This document shows positions 54,586-57,448 of a DNA stretch of 57,448 nt, one piece after another (the stretch's first letter is position 1; every line of letters starts with the position of its first letter). The DNA lies in IMG/VR virus record IMGVR_UViG_3300045440_000056, positions 1 to 57,448 of that record; one strand, 5' to 3'. Source of the stretch: a virus. A program made the translations under genes and the position numbers. The notes under the pieces were generated by a model. That model was not told the origin of the DNA. It worked only from the letters and a program-made list of their open reading frames with translations, and searched no databases.

Positions 54586-56655
54586 TATTTCTATTATCAT
54601 ATTTGATGTCACACTCTTCTGACATTCGAACTGTCTCTCTGTGCCTTCGTGTAATGGACACCAATTATAATTTCCTTTATCAAACTTATATTCTGGTTTA
54701 TTCCAACATCCATGACATACATTTGTGTTAACTGGTCTATGGCATGAGAACTCATGATCTTTATCAGTGAAGTTAGAGATCATAATCACTGGTACATCTA
54801 ACCCCCAAGCTAACCAACTTAATCCACTAGAGAGTCCTATAAAGAATTCACTTTGTGCTATCCATTCTATTGTACTACCCATTGATTTATCAATTAATCG
54901 ATCACAATTATCAAATGGATTATTCTCTAGTGATACATTCTTCACTCTATATCCTTGATCATGTAGATAGTTAATCACCTCTTGCCAAGCTTCTCTGGTC
55001 CAAAACTTACATCCAGATGTACTATTTGTAGCTATTGTAACTAGTTTATAATTTGCTTTAAGTCCTGAGTGATGTATTATAGGTTTAATTTCTACATAAG
55101 GAAGACCTAAAATGTTTGTAGCTGTTTGTTGAAGAGGAATTGTATTAGGAAGAACAGGTTCTTTATTATCATTATAGAACCAACCTAACTTATACATTGC
55201 ATATAGATTATTAACTACAGTTCCTGGTTCTACAAACTCTAGCTCTGTATAAACGTCAAGTATTTTGTTCCAAAAACTTGACACAATCACATGACATTTG
55301 TGTTTCTTCTTGAACTCAAGAGCATATGGTATCCAAGCTAATGTATCTCCTAATGAAGAACTATCAAAAGCAATGTACACTCTCTTGTCTGTCAAATCTA
55401 TTATCTTATTGTACACTTCTACACCATCCTTGTAAACAATAGTTTGCCATGTAGTGAAGTATTCTCTGTTAAGTTTTATCCAATGGTTGCACTTTATTGT
55501 ATCATAATGAACTAATAATTGTGTTTCTACATCATAAAACTCTACATCAAATGTACTATCACTAGTTCCTGTTATTTCAAGAAATGGTTGTCCAACAAAA
55601 TTTTGTATGATATTATAATCATTTACAGGCTTTTTGTTCGGAATAACGGACATTGCTTTCTCATATAATGATATGTGATGTTTAGCAAAATCATCAGTTG
55701 TATTATTTATTGGTACATCATATTGCTTACCATAGTTTAATAACATCTCTAATTGAGTCTTTGGTTCTTTAATATCTACTATATACTCAGTGAACATATT
55801 CTTATACTGAGGAAGATTTCTAGCAAGAATAGGTAACCCATATCCAATAGCTTCTCTAAGTACAAGAGGATTACATTCCCATGTGCTGTTAAACATAAAT
55901 GCATCTGCAGCTTTCATAAATCTATCTATGTCATCTCTTTCTCCCCATACAGTAACATTATCAGGTAGATCTTTCATTAAGGGTTTCCAATAGTCTTCAA
56001 AGTTACCAGCTTGATTACCTACAAAGTGAAACTCTATATATGGTAGAGATCTAGCTATCTCTATTCCTTCTCCTTGATTCTTTTCTTTGGTCCATAGTCC
56101 TACATTAACTACATGCTTTCTTCTACTATCCATTCCTAGATATGCTTTACTAAACAGTTTGTCTTTTGGAGAAACAATCTGTCTATCTATAGGGAACTCA
56201 ATCACTTCTCTATAGCCATCTAGGTTAAAAAATGTATCTAAGTGATAGGGAGTACAGAAAGCATATGCATCTGGTGTAAATATCTTATTGGCAGGATTAA
56301 AAGAAACATCATGACAAGTCTCAACTATCCTATATTTCCTATCAGGAGAGTAAAGTCTTCTTACCATTTTAGCATCTAGTCTTTCAGACATCTCATCTAT
56401 ATGTATAATGTCTGGTTTAAACTCTTCTACAGCCTTAAAGATTCTCATCTTATCTTCATTCAGTGTATATAAGCCTGTAAGCTTTATAATTTCATCTCTC
56501 TGTACAACATAATCTTTGCTGTAACATTGATATTCTACCACTTGAATTGATACATTTGGCAGAGTTTGCAACGCTTGTATTCTCTTAAGAAGGAATGCTG
56601 GCATACCACCTGTAGATAGGTGAGGAGCAAGGAATAGAATTTTTAGTTTAGACAT
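54568..56655 (-). CDS. Double-domain glycosyltransferase: GT4-like + TibC/BAHT-like O-heptosyltransferase-like, 695 aa
   Basis: This is the only substantial minus-strand gene. Residues 1-310 look like a GT-B, GT4-type transferase: ILFLAPHLSTGGMPAFLLKR at the start, VVNVGLWTKEKNQGEGIEIA, and the acceptor/donor-site pattern ECNPLVLREAIGYGLPILAR with its paired Glu residues. From about residue 425 a second domain begins, YIAFDSSSLGDTLAWIPYAL. It continues with FIGLSSGLSWLAWGLDVPVI and ends with a four-Cys cluster, Cys647 and Cys650 (VCHGC), Cys666 (NWCP) and Cys678 (FEC). This matches my memory of the bacterial autotransporter O-heptosyltransferases (TibC/Aah type), which bind iron through such a cluster and glycosylate Ser on surface adhesins. 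A likely target is the phage's own Thr/Ser-rich fibres. Alternatives are modification of a host surface glycan or exclusion of other phages. Confidence 0.8.
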   Translation of the reverse strand: MSKLKILFLAPHLSTGGMPAFLLKRIQALQTLPNVSIQVVEYQCYSKDYVVQRDEIIKLTGLYTLNEDKMRIFKAVEEFKPDIIHIDEMSERLDAKMVRRLYSPDRKYRIVETCHDVSFNPANKIFTPDAYAFCTPYHLDTFFNLDGYREVIEFPIDRQIVSPKDKLFSKAYLGMDSRRKHVVNVGLWTKEKNQGEGIEIARSLPYIEFHFVGNQAGNFEDYWKPLMKDLPDNVTVWGERDDIDRFMKAADAFMFNSTWECNPLVLREAIGYGLPILARNLPQYKNMFTEYIVDIKEPKTQLEMLLNYGKQYDVPINNTTDDFAKHHISLYEKAMSVIPNKKPVNDYNIIQNFVGQPFLEITGTSDSTFDVEFYDVETQLLVHYDTIKCNHWIKLNREYFTTWQTIVYKDGVEVYNKIIDLTDKRVYIAFDSSSLGDTLAWIPYALEFKKKHKCHVIVSSFWNKILDVYTELEFVEPGTVVNNLYAMYKLGWFYNDNKEPVLPNTIPLQQTATNILGLPYVEIKPIIHHSGLKANYKLVTIATNSTSGCKFWTREAWQEVINYLHDQGYRVKNVSLENNPFDNCDRLIDKSMGSTIEWIAQSEFFIGLSSGLSWLAWGLDVPVIMISNFTDKDHEFSCHRPVNTNVCHGCWNKPEYKFDKGNYNWCPLHEGTERQFECQKSVTSNMIIEIIKTLT

Positions 56656-56678
56656 TGTTTAGACATTAGTTTAGACAT
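56643..56678 (-). promoter_or_regulatory. Decoy upstream ORF overlapping the glycosyltransferase start
   Basis: Minus-strand ATGs lie at 56678-56676 and 56666-56664, in frame with each other, and read MSKLMSKQCLN before stopping at TAA 56645-56643. They start in sequence nearly identical to the true start at 56655-56653, which is in another frame. They could lower or couple translation of the glycosyltransferase, or simply be by-products of repeat expansion. Confidence 0.45.
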
Positions 56679-56679
56679 T
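56647..56679. repeat. Triplicated start-site repeat TTTAGACATT
   Basis: Exact copies at 56647-56656, 56658-56667 and 56670-56679 have spacers of 1 and 2 bases. On the minus strand each reads AATGTCTAAA and so contains an ATG; the last one read is the glycosyltransferase start (MSK). Confidence 0.9.
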
Positions 56680-56692
56680 CGACTTTTAAAAA

Positions 56693-56700
56693 CAAAGATA
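56693..56700 (-). promoter_or_regulatory. Minus-strand -7 element TATCTTTG for the glycosyltransferase
   Basis: On the minus strand this reads TATCTTTG, an exact TAnnTTTG, 37 bases upstream of the start codon at 56655. No TTTG is found at the -33 distance, so the evidence is the -7 element and its position only. Confidence 0.5.
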
Positions 56701-56752
56701 TAAAAATATATTTAGCTTATGCTATATTATGAAGGAAATCTCCTCAGACCAT

Positions 56753-56783
56753 TTTATTATATGGAATATATGATTTACATTTG
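56753..56783 (+). promoter_or_regulatory. Probable plus-strand promoter (TTTA-N19-TACATTTG)
   Basis: TACATTTG at 56776-56783 matches TAnnTTTG exactly, and TTTA at 56753-56756 lies at the correct distance as a near-consensus -33 element. It would drive the membrane-protein genes from 56866 and forms a divergent promoter pair with the glycosyltransferase. Confidence 0.55.
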
Positions 56784-56813
56784 TTATAAAATTTTATAAT
56801 TATTTCTTCCTTG

Positions 56814-56832
56814 CAATTACGTTCTGTAATTG
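56814..56832 (+). other. Small leader hairpin upstream of the coiled-coil membrane gene
   Basis: CAATTAC (56814-56820) and GTAATTG (56826-56832) form a perfect 7-bp stem with loop GTTCT. No T tract follows, so it is not a terminator. It lies in the predicted 5' leader 34 bases before the ATG and might affect mRNA stability or initiation. Confidence 0.4.
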
Positions 56833-56865
56833 TCTATTATTATAATAATACTACCATCTGCACTT

Positions 56866-57189
56866 ATGGAAAACAATTTTGAAAAACACGTAGAACAAGA
56901 ATTAAAAAGCATGGACCAACGCCTATATGATCTAGAGGAGAAGATGACTTCAATAGATACCAAACTAACACAAGTTGTGGACGCTATATTAGGAAACGCA
57001 TTAACCAAAGCAGGAGGTTTTGTTGCTGAGTTGAATGAATTGAAGGGTAAGATAAAAACCCTAGAGGATAAACTTAGTAAACAGGAAAACTTCAAGAATA
57101 GAGTGATGTGGACTATTGGTATAGTAGTGGCTATTGGTGTTATACTACAATATCTAGCAAGTATCTATTATAATATAAAACGAGCATGA
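56866..57189 (+). CDS. Coiled-coil protein with C-terminal membrane anchor, 107 aa
   Basis: I choose the ATG at 56866 (MENNFEKHVEQELKSMDQRL); the longer frame from TTG 56830 would add a low-complexity Ile run lying in the leader hairpin. Residues 5-35 and 50-75 show heptad patterns (YDLEEKMTSIDTKLTQVVDA; LNELKGKIKTLEDKLSKQEN), and residues about 80-100 are a transmembrane helix (WTIGIVVAIGVILQYLASIY). This N-coiled-coil, C-anchor layout occurs in phage holin-like or inhibitor proteins and in tail-anchored phage membrane proteins. It overlaps the next start (ATGA). A lysis role is plausible but unproven. Confidence 0.6.
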   Translation: MENNFEKHVEQELKSMDQRLYDLEEKMTSIDTKLTQVVDAILGNALTKAGGFVAELNELKGKIKTLEDKLSKQENFKNRVMWTIGIVVAIGVILQYLASIYYNIKRA

Positions 57190-57448
57190 TGTTTATAAAA
57201 AAGAATTACTTATACTTAATCATAGGTGTCCTACTTCTTGTAATACTATTACAGAGATGTACATCTGGTGAACCTATTAAGCCTGTACCACCAACTGTAA
57301 AGATAGACACTGTGTGGATTAAACGTGATAGTATTATATATTCTAAGCCTAAGATAGTAACAGTTATCAAAGGAATCCCTGAGTTACAATATGTACCAGA
57401 TACATCTTATGCAAAGCTTGTTGTACAATACAAAAGTTTAGTTGATCT
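57186..57448 (+). CDS. N-terminally anchored or lipoprotein-like envelope protein, partial at window end; spanin candidate
   Basis: The reading frame starts at ATG 57186, overlapping the preceding stop by 4 bases, and is still open at base 57448. The first residues are MMFIKKNYLYLIIGVLLLVI then LLQRCTSGEPIKPVPPT: a basic start, one hydrophobic helix, then Cys25 followed by a Pro-rich stretch. The Cys could be a lipidation site, but LQRC is a poor lipobox, so a simple N-terminal membrane anchor is equally possible. The rest (KIDTVWIKRDSIIYSKPKIV) is charged and presumably periplasmic. Its pairing with an anchored coiled-coil gene is reminiscent of spanin or lysis modules. I do not recognise the family. 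Confidence 0.55.
   Translation, partial: MMFIKKNYLYLIIGVLLLVILLQRCTSGEPIKPVPPTVKIDTVWIKRDSIIYSKPKIVTVIKGIPELQYVPDTSYAKLVVQYKSLVD

Noticed and set aside
56830-56865. TTG start giving 12 extra residues on the coiled-coil membrane protein
   Set aside because: The extra part is a run of Ile from AT-rich leader DNA that overlaps a hairpin; ATG at 56866 gives a clean coiled-coil start.
1-57448. Alternative genetic code (stop reassignment as in some crAss-like phages)
   Set aside because: Genes here end normally with TAA, TGA (25062, 54216, 54476, 57189) and TAG (glycosyltransferase), and none of the large genes needs read-through of any stop.
1-57448. tRNA, rRNA or insertion sequence in the window
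   Set aside because: The few gaps are short and A/T-rich; I saw no cloverleaf-like sequence, transposase or terminal inverted repeats.

Overview
The window is a stretch of an A+T-rich, densely coded, almost entirely plus-strand phage genome, and I read it as the virion-structure half of a crAss-like phage (Crassvirales) infecting a member of the Bacteroidota. The strongest marker is the 4251-residue protein at 32450-45205. It carries the DFDID metal-binding loop (Asp3314/3316/3318) preceded by an RIPTQ-containing segment, the signature of the crAss-like virion RNA polymerase. Around it lie genes recognisable as a crAss-like tail 'muzzle', ejected cargo proteins, a PD-(D/E)XK nuclease-bearing giant protein and small neck proteins. 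Host clues are FISUMP, BspA/DUF285 and GTSG-type adhesin domains, A-rich leaders instead of Shine-Dalgarno sites, and several TAnnTTTG (Bacteroidota -7) promoter elements in the few intergenic gaps.

Layout. (1) 1-489: C-terminus of a structural protein, probably the major capsid protein, followed by a strong terminator. (2) 581-13381: an accessory fibre/adhesin island of about 12 genes. It holds a head-associated protein, a 29-residue Cys-rich mini-protein, two FISUMP-domain adhesins, four tandem paralogues sharing one N-terminal beta domain, two fibres sharing a second N-terminal motif, a mini-protein plus a collagen-like fibre sharing a third, and a 1170-aa BspA-repeat/LamG adhesin. A terminator closes the island. 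(3) 13560-29498: neck and tail operon, with a calcineurin-like phosphoesterase, small neck/ring proteins, a muzzle that appears split into two genes (1739 + 288 aa), and two glycine-motif-rich cargo proteins. (4) 29608-51640: cargo operon with its own promoter (940 aa, the 4251-aa polymerase fusion, the 2143-aa nuclease/polyvalent protein). (5) 51728-54562: a Gly-Thr-Ser collagen-like fibre and three tiny genes, two of them membrane proteins. (6) 54568-56655: one minus-strand gene, a 695-aa double glycosyltransferase. (7) 56866-57448: two membrane-anchored proteins, the second cut by the window end, possibly part of a lysis cassette.

How it may work together. Many surface proteins, including the presumed capsid protein and the muzzle, carry mucin-like Thr/Ser tracts. 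The only glycosyltransferase here has a C-terminal half resembling the TibC/Aah-type autotransporter O-heptosyltransferases that modify Ser residues on proteins. I infer a phage-encoded system that O-glycosylates the virion's own Thr/Ser-rich fibres. The fibres look like interchangeable heads on a small number of shared docking modules, joined by repetitive Thr/Ser linkers that could act as recombination joints. Family calls rest on motif recognition without database searches; the glycosylation link and the split-muzzle idea are inference.
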